Positions 8,253 through 16,550 are shown, counted from the first letter of the stretch. The stretch is DNA of 64,000 bases from Brevundimonas sp. (GCF_030682035.1 NZ_JAUXQZ010000025.1:428368-492367); one strand, 5' to 3'. The notes: a model not told the origin generated them from the sequence alone. A program made the numbers and translations.

Positions 8253-8342
8253 GTGGCCGCGCGATCAAAAGGCGCCGCCTGTTGACGCTTCGCGCCGCCC
8301 TTCGGGTCGACCCGTCGCGCGTCGACAGATAGAGAAGACCCC

Positions 8343-8603
8343 ATGGCCATCCGCGTGCAACTCGATCGCATCCTCCTCGAACGGCGTATGTCGCTGACCG
8401 AGCTGGCCGACCGCGTCGGCGTGACGCTGGCGAACCTGTCGATCCTCAAGACCGGCAAGGCGCGGGCGATCCGCTTCACCACCCTGGACGCCCTGTGCCG
8501 CGAGTTGAACTGCCAGCCGGGCGACCTTCTGGTCCAGGCGCCGGGGCCGCAGGACATCGGCTCGGACGAGGACCCGGACGGGAACGCCCCCGGCACGACA
8601 TGA
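8343..8603 (+). CDS. Cro/C1-type HTH regulator (YozG-like, HTH_26)
   Basis: An 86-aa protein that is almost entirely a helix-turn-helix: ILLERRMSLTELADRVGVTLANLSILKTGKARAIRFTTLDALC, followed by LNCQPGDLLV and a short acidic tail. It is the standard partner of DUF2975 proteins and probably regulates that gene. The 90-nt gap before it holds GTCGAC repeats and the perfect palindrome GGGTCGACCC, which could be its own site. Its stop overlaps the next start (ATGA), so the Smr protein is coupled to it. Confidence 0.85.
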   Translation: MAIRVQLDRILLERRMSLTELADRVGVTLANLSILKTGKARAIRFTTLDALCRELNCQPGDLLVQAPGPQDIGSDEDPDGNAPGTT

Positions 8604-9148
8604 GCCGCCGCGACGACCTGAGCCCTGACGACCGCCGCATCTGGGCCCGCGTCGCCGGCTCGGTTACCCCCCGCAAGCCGAAGAAGGCGGCGCTCGTGAT
8701 CCCCGGCGCAGCGGCGGTCGACCCGCCCGCCGCGCCACATCCGAAGGGCCCGGTCAAGGCCCGCAGCGTCTCCCTCGCATGGAGCCCGCCCGCGCCCCCG
8801 GCGCCCGATCGCCCTCGCGGCCACCCCGAAGAGCTTGAGCCCCGCCGCCAACGCCGGCTGTCGCGCGAGCGCGACCCGATCGAGGCGAGGTTCGACCTGC
8901 ACGGCTTCGGCCGCTTCCAGGCCCAGGACGCCCTGACGGCGTTCCTGCTGGGGGCCCAGGCGCGCGGCTATCGCTCGGTGCTGGTGATCACCGGTCAGGG
9001 GCGGCGCGGCGGAATCGGCGTGATCCGGGCGTCGGTGCATGAATGGCTGCAGAGCCCGGCCTTGCGCGGGGTGGTGTCAGGCTTCGCGCCGGCGGCGCGG
9101 CGCCACGGCGGCGACGGCGCCCTGTATGTGACGATCAGGCGGGGTTGA
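8600..9148 (+). CDS. Smr/MutS2-domain protein
   Basis: 182 aa when started at the ATGA overlap with the HTH gene (MSRRDDLSPDDRRIW); the track ORF starts upstream inside that gene. A Pro-rich linker leads to a C-terminal Smr domain at about 95-180: FDLHGFGRFQAQDALTAFL, VLVITGQGRRGGIGVIR and VSGFAPAARRHGGDGALYV. Smr domains bind or nick nucleic acid, and this short form is widespread in alphaproteobacteria with no assigned substrate. The gene ends 14 bp inside the 3' end of the convergent kinase gene. Confidence 0.88.
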   Translation: MSRRDDLSPDDRRIWARVAGSVTPRKPKKAALVIPGAAAVDPPAAPHPKGPVKARSVSLAWSPPAPPAPDRPRGHPEELEPRRQRRLSRERDPIEARFDLHGFGRFQAQDALTAFLLGAQARGYRSVLVITGQGRRGGIGVIRASVHEWLQSPALRGVVSGFAPAARRHGGDGALYVTIRRG

Positions 9149-10142
9149 GCGTGAGCCCCGCCTCTTTCGCAAGCCCTTCCAGCGACGTCATCGGCCTCGG
9201 GCCCCAGTGGGCGATGACCTCCGCTGCCGCCAGCGAGCCCAGCTTGCCGGCGTCCTCGAGCGAGAGGTAGCGGGCGAGGCCGAGCAGGAAGCCGGCGGCG
9301 TACTGGTCGCCGGCGCCGGTCGTGTCCACCACCTTGTCGACCGGGAAGGCCGCGACCTCGACCCGTTCGTCGCCCGACAGGATCACCGAGCCTGCGGCGC
9401 CGCGGGTGATGGCGGCGACCTCGACCATGGATGCCAGCTGCGCGGCGGCGGCGTCGAAATCGTCCGTCTCGAACAGGGCGGCCAGTTCGCCCTCATTGGC
9501 CAGGACGATGTCGGCCGAGGCTTCAATGAAGGCCAGCAGTTCGGCGCGCCAGCGGGCGACGACGAAGGTGTCGGACAGGGTGATGGCGACCTTGCGTCCG
9601 GCGGCGTGGGCGCACGCCGCGGCGGCCTCGAAGGCGGCGCGGGCCGGGGCCGGATCGAACAGATAGCCTTCCAGATAGACGATGGCCGAGGCGCCGATCA
9701 GATCGGCGTCGATGTCGGCGGCAGACAGCTGGTTGGCGGCGCCGAGGAAGGTGCACATGGTGCGTTGGCCGTCGGGCGTGACATTGATCATGCAGGCGCC
9801 GGTGGCGGCGCCCGGCAGCACCGGCGTGTCGAAGGCGACGCCGGCGGCGCGGATGTCGTGGCTGAAGACCCCGCCCAGCACATCGTCCGCGACCTTGCCG
9901 ATATAGGCCGCGCGGCCGCCTAAGGAGCCGACGCCGGCGACGGTGTTGCCCGCCGACCCGCCCGAGGCCTCAACGCCCGCGGCCATGGCGGCGTACAGCG
10001 CCCCGCACTGTTGCGCATCGACCAGCTGCATGGAGCCGGCGGTCAGGCCCTGGGCCGTCAGGAAGGCGGGGTCGCAGGGGGCGAGCACGTCGACGATGGC
10101 GTTGCCGACGGCGCAGACGTCATAGGTGGGGTTCTGGGTCAT
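9135..10142 (-). CDS. PfkB-family sugar/nucleoside kinase (adenosine kinase-like)
   Basis: A 335-aa ribokinase-fold enzyme. GGSAGNTVAGVGSLGGRAAYIGKVADD is the N-terminal PfkB signature, and VVDTTGAGDQYAAGFLLG carries the catalytic Asp and anion hole. Alphaproteobacterial members with this architecture are usually annotated as adenosine kinase (adenosine to AMP), but substrate cannot be fixed by eye. The ATG at 10142 (MTQNPTYDVCAVGNAIVD) is chosen because the track ORF extends into the upstream repeat. Confidence 0.85.
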   Translation of the reverse strand: MTQNPTYDVCAVGNAIVDVLAPCDPAFLTAQGLTAGSMQLVDAQQCGALYAAMAAGVEASGGSAGNTVAGVGSLGGRAAYIGKVADDVLGGVFSHDIRAAGVAFDTPVLPGAATGACMINVTPDGQRTMCTFLGAANQLSAADIDADLIGASAIVYLEGYLFDPAPARAAFEAAAACAHAAGRKVAITLSDTFVVARWRAELLAFIEASADIVLANEGELAALFETDDFDAAAAQLASMVEVAAITRGAAGSVILSGDERVEVAAFPVDKVVDTTGAGDQYAAGFLLGLARYLSLEDAGKLGSLAAAEVIAHWGPRPMTSLEGLAKEAGLTLNPA

Positions 10143-10238
10143 GGGCGGGGGCCATAGCGGGCGCGGAACGGATTGGCGAGAGTCTCCGGCGGATTCCCCT
10201 GCTTTCGTCATCCTCCGGCAAGCCGCGTGAGCGGCGCG

Positions 10239-10345
10239 GACCGGGGGACCCAGCGGCGCGCGAGAGCGCGAACCTGTCGCGGGCTCCGCTGTCGGACATC
10301 GTCTGCCTGAATAGATCGCCTTCGGCGCCGCCGGGTCCCCCGGTC
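10239..10345. repeat. Intergenic inverted-repeat element
   Basis: Two 21-bp arms (10239-10259 and 10325-10345) with GACCGGGGGACCC as their common part are complementary except for one position, and enclose 65 bases. It occupies the gap between the PfkB kinase and the next hypothetical gene. Its form resembles dispersed REP-like elements rather than a terminator, as no T-run is present. Confidence 0.6.
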
Positions 10346-10387
10346 TCGGCTGCCAATAGGAGAAGGATCCGATCCACTCCACCGACC

Positions 10388-10936
10388 TCAACAAGGCCAG
10401 GACTCCGCCGCGCCCGGCGGGAGGCCGGCGTCCTCGCGCCAGGCGTCGCGGTTCGCCTGCAGGGTCACCTCATCCAGATACGACAGGGGGTGCAGCCACC
10501 CCGTTTCGCTCCAGAAGGCCCCGGTCCAGCCGTGACGGACCGCCCAGGCCCGGTCGCAGGCCGCCGTCCCGGGCGGAAGGTTCTCCGCCCGCCATTCCGG
10601 CACGAAGCCGAGGTGCCAGACCGGAACCTGCTCCAGCGGCCCGCCCCGCATCGCCTCGGCCAGCTTGGCCGCCAGCAGCCGCGTCTCCTCCAGCTGGTAT
10701 TCGAACTCGGCCTGTTTGCGTTGGGCGTAGCGGTCCCGGCCCTCCGCCGGCTCCGGATCCGGATCGGCGGTGGCGCGCCGTTTCCCGCCTTCCGACGCCC
10801 GGCGTCGCCACAGGTTGGCCAGGCCGACGTCATACCGCTGGGCCAGCGAGGCCGCGGTCTCTCCCGCCTCCCATGCCCGGCGCACCGCGCGCCAGGTGTC
10901 TTCGCATCTGAGTTTTCGGGCGTATCCCTCGTACAT
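10388..10936 (-). CDS. Hypothetical protein with N-terminal HTH
   Basis: A 182-aa protein. Residues 10-50 (EDTWRAVRRAWEAGETAASLAQRYDVGLANLWRRRA) form a transposase/homeodomain-like helix-turn-helix. A charged segment, a coiled-coil-like stretch (QRKQAEFEYQLEETRLLAAKLAEA) and a Trp-rich C-terminal half (VWHLGFVPEWRAENLPPG) follow. I do not recognise the C-terminal family. The ATG at 10936 has no strong ribosome-binding site. A DNA-binding role is inference from the HTH only. Confidence 0.6.
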   Translation of the reverse strand: MYEGYARKLRCEDTWRAVRRAWEAGETAASLAQRYDVGLANLWRRRASEGGKRRATADPDPEPAEGRDRYAQRKQAEFEYQLEETRLLAAKLAEAMRGGPLEQVPVWHLGFVPEWRAENLPPGTAACDRAWAVRHGWTGAFWSETGWLHPLSYLDEVTLQANRDAWREDAGLPPGAAESWPC

Positions 10937-11010
10937 GGACGCAGGATCGGGCGCCGCTACGACAGAATCGGTCGTGCTCGGACCGCACGGTCAAGGGGCG
11001 ACGGCCGGGT

Positions 11011-11208
11011 GGTTCATCACAAAGGACACGAAGGAAGGCACGAAGGGACCGGGGGTGCGTCCACGCCGGACGTGCCTCCCGACCACTGGACTGCGGCTTC
11101 GCCGCCTTGATCAAATCGACAGCCGGTGTTGATGGAGGGTTCGTCTCCGTCCACCGCTCAGAACCCGTTGTGTCCTTTGTGATCCCTTCGTGTCCTTCGT
11201 GATGAACC
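11011..11208. repeat. 198-bp dispersed palindromic element, copy 1
   Basis: Ends are inverted: GGTTCATCACAAAGGACACG at the left and its near-exact complement at the right (23 of 24 positions). A small hairpin GCGGC-TTC-GCCGC sits in the middle (11093-11105), and AACCCGTTGTGTCC lies in the right half. Copy 2 at 36359-36556 has the same length and order of blocks. This fills the 327-base gap between two minus-strand hypothetical genes; no gene is seen in it. Confidence 0.75.
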
Positions 11209-11263
11209 AACCACCGTTGGCAGCGAGGGAATCGAAGGCGGGTCCAATTACCCGAAGGGGACC

Positions 11264-11752
11264 CTAGACTTCCGGCTGGGGCGGCGCGGTGATGACCTCG
11301 ACGTTGTCGTTCAGCAGATAGGCCAGTTCGTCGAGGGCGACGCGGCGGGCGGCGGGGGTGGCGGCGGCCTCGACAGCGGCGATCTTGACCGGGATGTCCT
11401 CGGAGATGCCGCGCAGGATGCATTTCAGGTCGCCGTCCGTGCCGCGCTCCTTGAGGATGACGTGGCCCTGCATATCGAGGGCGGCCAGTTCGACGGCCTG
11501 GGTGCGGAAGCCGACGAAGGCGGGACCGGCAGCGAAGTCGGACTGATCCACCACCCCGGCCTCGATCCAACCCTGGACCACGCCTTTCAGGGCGCCGGAA
11601 CGGGCGATGATGTCGGCGAACAAGGGCTCCCCCGCGACCGAGACCGGTGCGTCGGCCGCAGGCGGCGGCAGGGCCGCGGCCAAGGCCACATTGGGGTCGG
11701 AGAGCAGCAGGGTGACGGCCAGGGCGACGCCGCAGGACATGGCTAACCTCAT
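11264..11752 (-). CDS. Hypothetical exported protein
   Basis: A 162-aa protein with a signal peptide (MRLAMSCGVALAVTLLLSDPNVALA, probable cut near ALA/AALP). The mature part is a compact domain with VVQGWIEAGVVDQSDF, FVGFRTQAVELAALDMQGHVILKERGTDGDLKCILRGIS and a helical end. A single Cys (KCIL) is in the mature region. I do not recognise the family. It is divergent from pgi with a 92-base gap that should hold both promoters. Confidence 0.7.
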   Translation of the reverse strand: MRLAMSCGVALAVTLLLSDPNVALAAALPPPAADAPVSVAGEPLFADIIARSGALKGVVQGWIEAGVVDQSDFAAGPAFVGFRTQAVELAALDMQGHVILKERGTDGDLKCILRGISEDIPVKIAAVEAAATPAARRVALDELAYLLNDNVEVITAPPQPEV

Positions 11753-11844
11753 ACTAGTTGGCCGAATCGCGGATTCAGCGTTGAACCGGCTTACGCCCGA
11801 CCCGTAAACGAGGGTTTACCTTTTCCGAATTTCGAGCTCGCCCG

Positions 11845-13470
11845 ATGACCGCCCGCACCCAGGCTCTCGACATGCTCCGTGGCGTCGCCCGCAAGGACGC
11901 CGGCGGGCGCATCGTCCATCAGTTCGCGACCGATCCCGGCCGCATCGACCGCATGGGGGTGGAAGCGGCGGGCCTGTATCTCGATTTGTCGAAACAGTCG
12001 TGGAGCGCCGAAGGGTTCGAGGCCGCGCTGGATCTCGCCCGCACCTGCGATGTCGAAGGGCGGCGCAATGCCCTGTTCGGCGGTGAGGCCGTCAACAACA
12101 CCGAGGGCCGCGCGGTGCTGCATCCGGCGCTGCGGGCCGCCGACGACGCGGACTTCCGCGCCCTGGGCCAGCCCGTGTCCGCCGCAGTGGCCGAAGCGCG
12201 CAAGGCCATGGCCGCCTTCGCGACCGACGTCGGCTCGGGCGCCGAGACCGGCGGGACCAAACAGCCGTTCACGGCCGTCGTCCACATCGGCATCGGCGGC
12301 TCAGACCTGGGGCCACGGTTGTTATGGGACGCGCTGCGGCCGCTGGAGCCGGTCATCGACGTGAGGTTCGTGGCCAATATCGATCCGCGCGACATGGGCG
12401 AGGCCCTGGCCGGGCTGGACCCCGAGACGACGCTGGTGGTGGTGGTGTCCAAGACCTTCACCACCCAGGAGACGCTGGCCAACGCCGAACTGGCCAAGGC
12501 CTGGCTGGCCGAGAGCCTGTCGCCCCGCCGGATGGTGCATCATCTGATCGGGGTGACGGCGGCGCCGGACAAGGCCGAGGCCTGGGGTTGCGGCCGGACC
12601 TTCGGCTTCCGCGACTGGGTCGGCGGGCGTTATTCGCTGTGGTCGGCGGTCAGTCTGTCCGTCGCGGTGGCCTTGGGCTGGGACGTGTTCGAGCGGGTGC
12701 TGAACGGCGCCCGGGCCATGGATGAGCATTTCCTCGCCGCTGATATCGAGCGCAACGCTCCGGTGCTGCTGGCCCTCGCCCAGATCTACAATGTCGAGGG
12801 CCGCGGGCGGCATGCGCGAACGGTGGCGCCCTATGCCCATGGCCTGCGTCGCCTGCCGGCCTTCCTGCAGCAGCTGGAGATGGAGTCGAACGGCAAGCGG
12901 GTGAAGCGCGACGGCTCGCCGGTCGACACCGCCACCGGTCCCATCGTCTTCGGTGAGCCCGGCTCCAACGGTCAGCACGCCTTCTTCCAACAGATTCACC
13001 AGGGGCCGCAGGTCGTGCCGGCGGAGTTCATCGTCGTAGGCCATACCTCGGGCGAGGCCATGGATGCCCGCGAGGGCGACGCCCCCCTGTGGTCCAACGC
13101 CCTGGCCCAGGCCCAGGCCCTGATGGTCGGCAAGACGGAGGCTCAGGCGCGGGCCGAGCTGATGGCGGCGGGCGCCGACGACGCCGAGGCCGACCGCCTG
13201 GCCCCGCACAAGGCCTTCCCCGGCGACCGGCCCTCCACCACCATCCTGATGGACGCCCTGAGCCCCGAGGCGGTCGGGGCGCTGATCGCCCTCTATGAGC
13301 ACAAGACCTTCGTCGAGGGCGTGATCTGGGACATCAACAGCTTCGACCAGTGGGGGGTGGAGCTGGGCAAGGCGCTGGCGAAGGCGGTGCTGGAGGACGT
13401 CGCGGCGGGGGAGCCGTCGGCCGGGCTGGATCCGTCCACGGCGGAGCTGATGAAGCGGCTGATGGTTTAG
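11845..13470 (+). CDS. pgi: Glucose-6-phosphate isomerase
   Basis: Interconverts glucose-6-phosphate and fructose-6-phosphate, linking glycolysis, gluconeogenesis and, in this family of bacteria, the Entner-Doudoroff route. The 541-aa length is normal. Visible motifs are HIGIGGSDLGPRL, the phosphate-binding SKTFTTQET, GGRYSLWSAVSLSVA, NGKRVKRDG and the signature GSNGQHAFFQQIHQG. It starts at an ATG at 11845, 92 bases from a divergent exported-protein gene. There is no sign of truncation. Confidence 0.97.
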   Translation: MTARTQALDMLRGVARKDAGGRIVHQFATDPGRIDRMGVEAAGLYLDLSKQSWSAEGFEAALDLARTCDVEGRRNALFGGEAVNNTEGRAVLHPALRAADDADFRALGQPVSAAVAEARKAMAAFATDVGSGAETGGTKQPFTAVVHIGIGGSDLGPRLLWDALRPLEPVIDVRFVANIDPRDMGEALAGLDPETTLVVVVSKTFTTQETLANAELAKAWLAESLSPRRMVHHLIGVTAAPDKAEAWGCGRTFGFRDWVGGRYSLWSAVSLSVAVALGWDVFERVLNGARAMDEHFLAADIERNAPVLLALAQIYNVEGRGRHARTVAPYAHGLRRLPAFLQQLEMESNGKRVKRDGSPVDTATGPIVFGEPGSNGQHAFFQQIHQGPQVVPAEFIVVGHTSGEAMDAREGDAPLWSNALAQAQALMVGKTEAQARAELMAAGADDAEADRLAPHKAFPGDRPSTTILMDALSPEAVGALIALYEHKTFVEGVIWDINSFDQWGVELGKALAKAVLEDVAAGEPSAGLDPSTAELMKRLMV

Positions 13471-13522
13471 GGGCGAGGGCGAGAGGCGGACACACTGACG
13501 GTCCGCCATCCGCGCAAGACCA

Positions 13523-13798
13523 ATGCTCTGGGGAAGCGGTGCATTATTGCTTTCGATGGCGGTAGGCTTCGCTGTCGCAGAAGTCGCTGGACTCATCTTC
13601 GCGGCACTGATCGCGGCGCCAGCATTCGTCCTGTTTGTTGGCTCTGTGAAAGTCTGGCCCGGCTATGCCAACCCGGCAACCAACAGCGCGAAAGTCCGCC
13701 AGGGGTCGAGGCCTACTGTCGCCCAAGGAGGAAGAGCGGACGCGCCCCCAACCATTTCTCCCGCGACTGGAGCAACCCCGAACGGCATTGCTGCGTAA
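13523..13798 (+). CDS. Small putative membrane protein (doubtful)
   Basis: A 91-codon ORF after pgi. Residues 5-43 (GALLLSMAVGFAVAEVAGLIFAALIAAPAFVLF) would make one or two membrane segments, followed by a polar, low-complexity tail. The ribosome-binding site is weak and third positions are less GC-rich than in neighbouring genes, so it may be horizontally acquired or not coding. It occupies most of the 386-base gap between pgi and the next small gene. Confidence 0.35.
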   Translation: MLWGSGALLLSMAVGFAVAEVAGLIFAALIAAPAFVLFVGSVKVWPGYANPATNSAKVRQGSRPTVAQGGRADAPPTISPATGATPNGIAA

Positions 13799-13856
13799 CT
13801 TACCCGGGTGATTTGCGCGAATGGGAGTTTGGACGTAACCTGCGACGATCCTTGGG

Positions 13857-14186
13857 ATGACAAGACCGATGAACCGCGTCCGCCACAGCTTGTTGGCTTT
13901 GACCGCTGCCGTGGCCGCGCTTCTGGCGACGCTTTTTGTGGCGACCGCGACGCTGGCGTCAAGCCTTCCAGGACAGGAGGGGTTTGGCGTCGCGATGTCG
14001 TCGGAAATCCCCTGTGAGTCACAGACCGCCATCTGTACGACAGACTGCGCGGTTCTTTGTCAGGCGCTGATGGTGCAGCCGCCGATGATGGATCAGCCCG
14101 CAAGCCCCCGTACGACGACCTACCGCGTCCGCCCGGCCGTGCTTCGTTCGCTTAGCGTTGAAGCGGAAGACCCGCCTCCCCGATAG
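13857..14186 (+). CDS. Small secreted protein with a four-Cys cluster
   Basis: 109 aa with a signal peptide (RHSLLALTAAVAALLATLFVATATLA). The mature part has PCESQTAICTTDCAVLCQAL, four Cys within 15 residues, then a Pro/Met-rich stretch (MVQPPMMDQP). The pattern resembles short exported proteins found near metal-resistance genes in proteobacteria, but no metal gene is adjacent. ATG 13857 or 13869 are both possible starts. It is followed 54 nt later by a second tiny Cys-rich secreted protein and a shared strong terminator, suggesting a two-gene unit. Confidence 0.6.
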   Translation: MTRPMNRVRHSLLALTAAVAALLATLFVATATLASSLPGQEGFGVAMSSEIPCESQTAICTTDCAVLCQALMVQPPMMDQPASPRTTTYRVRPAVLRSLSVEAEDPPPR

Positions 14187-14240
14187 CCGGCGAGGTCGAT
14201 CCGAAGTGGAACTTAATCAATCAAAGAAATGGATTTCGTC

Positions 14241-14378
14241 ATGAAAAGAACTCTGATTGTCGCCGGCCTGCTTCTGCTGGCTTCCGGCACTGCCGCTATG
14301 GCCGCCTCTCCCGAGGCTGTCCTTCAAGCGGCCTGCGCCTGCTGCGAAGCAGTCGCTGCTGCTTGCTCCTGCTGCTAG
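14241..14378 (+). CDS. 45-aa secreted Cys-rich peptide (below the ORF-track cutoff)
   Basis: MKRTLIVAGLLLLASGTAAMA is a textbook signal peptide. The mature peptide is only about 24 residues and contains ACACCEAVAAACSCC, six Cys in two clusters. This suggests metal or cofactor binding or disulfide crosslinking in the periplasm. An in-frame ATG at 14229 is an alternative start. A perfect intrinsic terminator begins 24 nt after the stop, supporting a real, highly transcribed unit. I know of no named family. Confidence 0.6.
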   Translation: MKRTLIVAGLLLLASGTAAMAASPEAVLQAACACCEAVAAACSCC

Positions 14379-14401
14379 GTTAGCGGCCAGGTAAAGTGGA
14401 G

Positions 14402-14427
14402 CGCCCGGCCGAAAGGCCGGGCGTTTT
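14402..14427 (+). terminator. Intrinsic terminator after the Cys-rich peptide genes
   Basis: CGCCCGGCC-GAAA-GGCCGGGCG followed by TTTT: a perfect 9-bp stem, a GAAA tetraloop and a T-run. Confidence 0.92.
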
Positions 14428-14656
14428 GCTATTGCGGCTGGCCTTCGCGACGATCAGAACCTACCCGGTTGCATCATCATCGCAATCGCGGTCGCGATAG
14501 CGGCTCTGGGCGTCAGCCGGGCTCGCAGCCATCACGAACTGTCCCCCGCCGGGCCTGTAGGCACGGGCGCCTGAATGCCCCAGGTTCGCCATTCATCCAC
14601 CGTTCATCGGGAAAGGCTTGTCAATGCCGGCCAGGACGGTCGAACATGGGTATCGG

Positions 14657-16153
14657 ATGCAGGGGAGTGCTTTGGTGCGTTGGGTGCGAAGTGGAGTGAT
14701 CATCCTGGCCCTGGCGGCGCTCGCCTCCTGTGCCTCCGCCCAGGAGCGTCCGCCGTACGTGCCGCCGCCGGTGACCGCGCCACCTCCACCTCCACCTCCA
14801 CCTCCACCTCCACCTCCACCCCCGCCAGCGCCACCGCCTCCTCCCTCCGACGTCCGCATTTCAGCCCCCTCGGCGCTCGACCGCGTGGCCGAAATCCTGG
14901 CGCGCGAGCCGGACGCGGAAAAGGCGGCCGTGGCCCTGATCGCCCTGACCAATGAGCGGTTCGCCGCGGGCGACCTGCCGGGGGCCGAGGCCGCCATCGC
15001 CGCCGCCATCGGGGCCGTCGAAACCCGCCTGGGGGCCGACGCGTCACAGATCGGACGGCCGCTGGCGGTGCGGGCGAGGCTGAAGCTGGAGCAGGGCGAT
15101 TACAACGGCGCCCTGGCCGACATCGAGCGGGCGCTGGCCTTGCTCGACAAGGCGGCCGCGCCCGACCTGGTCGAGCGCGCAACACTGATCTACGACCGCG
15201 CCCGCGCCTATGACTTCCTGGGTCGCAACGAGGATGCGGAGACCGCGGCCCGGGCGAGCCTTGCCCTGCGGCGCGAACATCTGGGCCCGGTCCATGAAAA
15301 AACCGCCGACAGCCTGAACCTGGTCGCCAACGCCCTCACCGCCCAGGGCCGACACGCCGAGGCCGACCCGCTGTATCGCCAGGTGCTGGGCATGTACGAG
15401 GTGCTGTACGGCCCGACCGACTATCACGTCGCCATCGTGCTCTCGAACCTCGGCAACTCCCTGCGCCGCACCGGGCGGGCGCATCAGGCCGCGCCGCTGT
15501 ATGCGCGGGCCGTGGCCATCGCCGAACAGGCGAACGACCCGGTGCTGCTGGCCCAGTGCCTGACCAACCAGGGCTGGTTCCTGCATGTGACGGGGGATGG
15601 CGTGGCCGCCGAGCCGGCGTTCCGCCGGGCGTTGGAGCTGGCGCTGCAGATCGTCGGGCCGGACCATCCGTTCACAGGCAACGCGCGGGCCAATCTGGGC
15701 TATGCCCTCTCCGACCAGGGGCGCTGGGCCGAGGCCGAGGCCCCGTTCCGCGAAGGCCTGGCCGCCTATGAGGGCGGAGTGGGACCCGACAGCCCCGACC
15801 TGCTGGACACGATCGAGGGATATGCCGCCGTACTGGACCTGCTGGGCCGCGCTGATGAGGCCGAGGCCCTTTACCGGCGGGCGCTGGCCATCGCCTCGAC
15901 CCGCCTGCCCCCCGCCCATGCCGACGCCATGGCGGGGGTCCAGAAGCACGCCGGCTTCCTGATCAGACAGAACCGCCCGGACGAGGCGCTGGGCCTGGTC
16001 CGGACGGAGTTGGGCGACCTGTTGGGGCAGGACGGACGGGGCCGCGACTGGCGCACTCGCGTGCGTGGCGCACGGCCTCTGTTCGCCCGCCAGGTCGAGG
16101 CCGGCTGGGCGCTGGCTGCAGCCCCTAGCGGGGGTAGGACATCGGCACACTGA
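14657..16153 (+). CDS. TPR-repeat lipoprotein with poly-proline linker
   Basis: 498 aa from the ATG at 14657 (the track starts 13 codons earlier). The signal peptide IILALAALASC ends in a lipobox with Cys, so the protein is probably a lipoprotein. A linker of about 16 consecutive prolines follows, then at least six TPR-type repeats of about 42 residues of the Kinesin-light-chain/TPR_12 form (ERATLIYDRARAYDFLGRNEDAE; VLSNLGNSLRRTGRAHQAAPLY). Such proteins act as envelope scaffolds; no partner is evident. Its 3' end overlaps the convergent DUF2141 gene by 29 bp. Confidence 0.82.
   Translation: MQGSALVRWVRSGVIILALAALASCASAQERPPYVPPPVTAPPPPPPPPPPPPPPPPAPPPPPSDVRISAPSALDRVAEILAREPDAEKAAVALIALTNERFAAGDLPGAEAAIAAAIGAVETRLGADASQIGRPLAVRARLKLEQGDYNGALADIERALALLDKAAAPDLVERATLIYDRARAYDFLGRNEDAETAARASLALRREHLGPVHEKTADSLNLVANALTAQGRHAEADPLYRQVLGMYEVLYGPTDYHVAIVLSNLGNSLRRTGRAHQAAPLYARAVAIAEQANDPVLLAQCLTNQGWFLHVTGDGVAAEPAFRRALELALQIVGPDHPFTGNARANLGYALSDQGRWAEAEAPFREGLAAYEGGVGPDSPDLLDTIEGYAAVLDLLGRADEAEALYRRALAIASTRLPPAHADAMAGVQKHAGFLIRQNRPDEALGLVRTELGDLLGQDGRGRDWRTRVRGARPLFARQVEAGWALAAAPSGGRTSAH
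14781..14820 (+). repeat. CACCTC hexanucleotide tandem repeat
   Basis: About 6.7 copies of a 6-bp unit within the TPR lipoprotein gene, encoding alternating Pro codons. Gain or loss of a unit keeps frame and changes the proline linker by two residues, so length variation between strains is likely. Confidence 0.9.
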
Positions 16154-16550
16154 GGTCGGCGCCCGAGGCCGCGACGGTGAACTTGACCATGTCGAAGGTC
16201 GGCGGGCCGCGCAGGGCGTCGCCATTGACCATGGCCCAGCCCTCGCCCGGCATATAGCCGTTCATCTTCATCCGACCGTCGGCGTCCTCGTCATGCAGGA
16301 CCATCAAGGCGTAATCGCCCGGCGCGACATCATTGAAAGTTACGCGCACGGTTCCGGCCGCGGGGTGGTCGACGCGGTCGGCGTAGGTGGCGGAAGCCTG
16401 CATGAACTCGCCGCGTGTCTGCAGCGACGCCAGCAGGACGCCGCCGCGGGCCTCCACTCCGGTCAGGGTCACGGTGACATCCTCGGCCATGGCGGGGGCG
16501 GCGAGGGAAACGGCCGCGGCAGCGGCGAGCGACAGGGTCTTGAACAGCAT
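16125..16550 (-). CDS. DUF2141 exported protein
   Basis: 141 aa from the ATG at 16550 (MLFKTLSLAAAAAVSLAAPAMA, signal peptide), with GGAGG just upstream. The track start 29 codons earlier is too long. The mature domain has VTLTGVEARGGVLLASLQTRGEF, PGDYALMVLHDEDADGRMKMNG and GPPTFDMVKFTV, diagnostic for DUF2141, a periplasmic beta-sandwich family of unknown function. The promoter region carries paired TACATTGC repeats and AT-rich sequence unlike the surroundings. Confidence 0.88.
   Translation of the reverse strand: MLFKTLSLAAAAAVSLAAPAMAEDVTVTLTGVEARGGVLLASLQTRGEFMQASATYADRVDHPAAGTVRVTFNDVAPGDYALMVLHDEDADGRMKMNGYMPGEGWAMVNGDALRGPPTFDMVKFTVAASGADLSVPMSYPR

Noticed and set aside
8253-8342. Another copy of the leader hairpin before the HTH gene
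   Set aside because: It contains GCTTCGCGC and GTCGAC repeats but lacks the outer arms and CAA loop of the conserved element.
14781-14820. Possible CRISPR-like repeat
   Set aside because: It is an uninterrupted 6-bp microsatellite within a coding sequence, without spacers.
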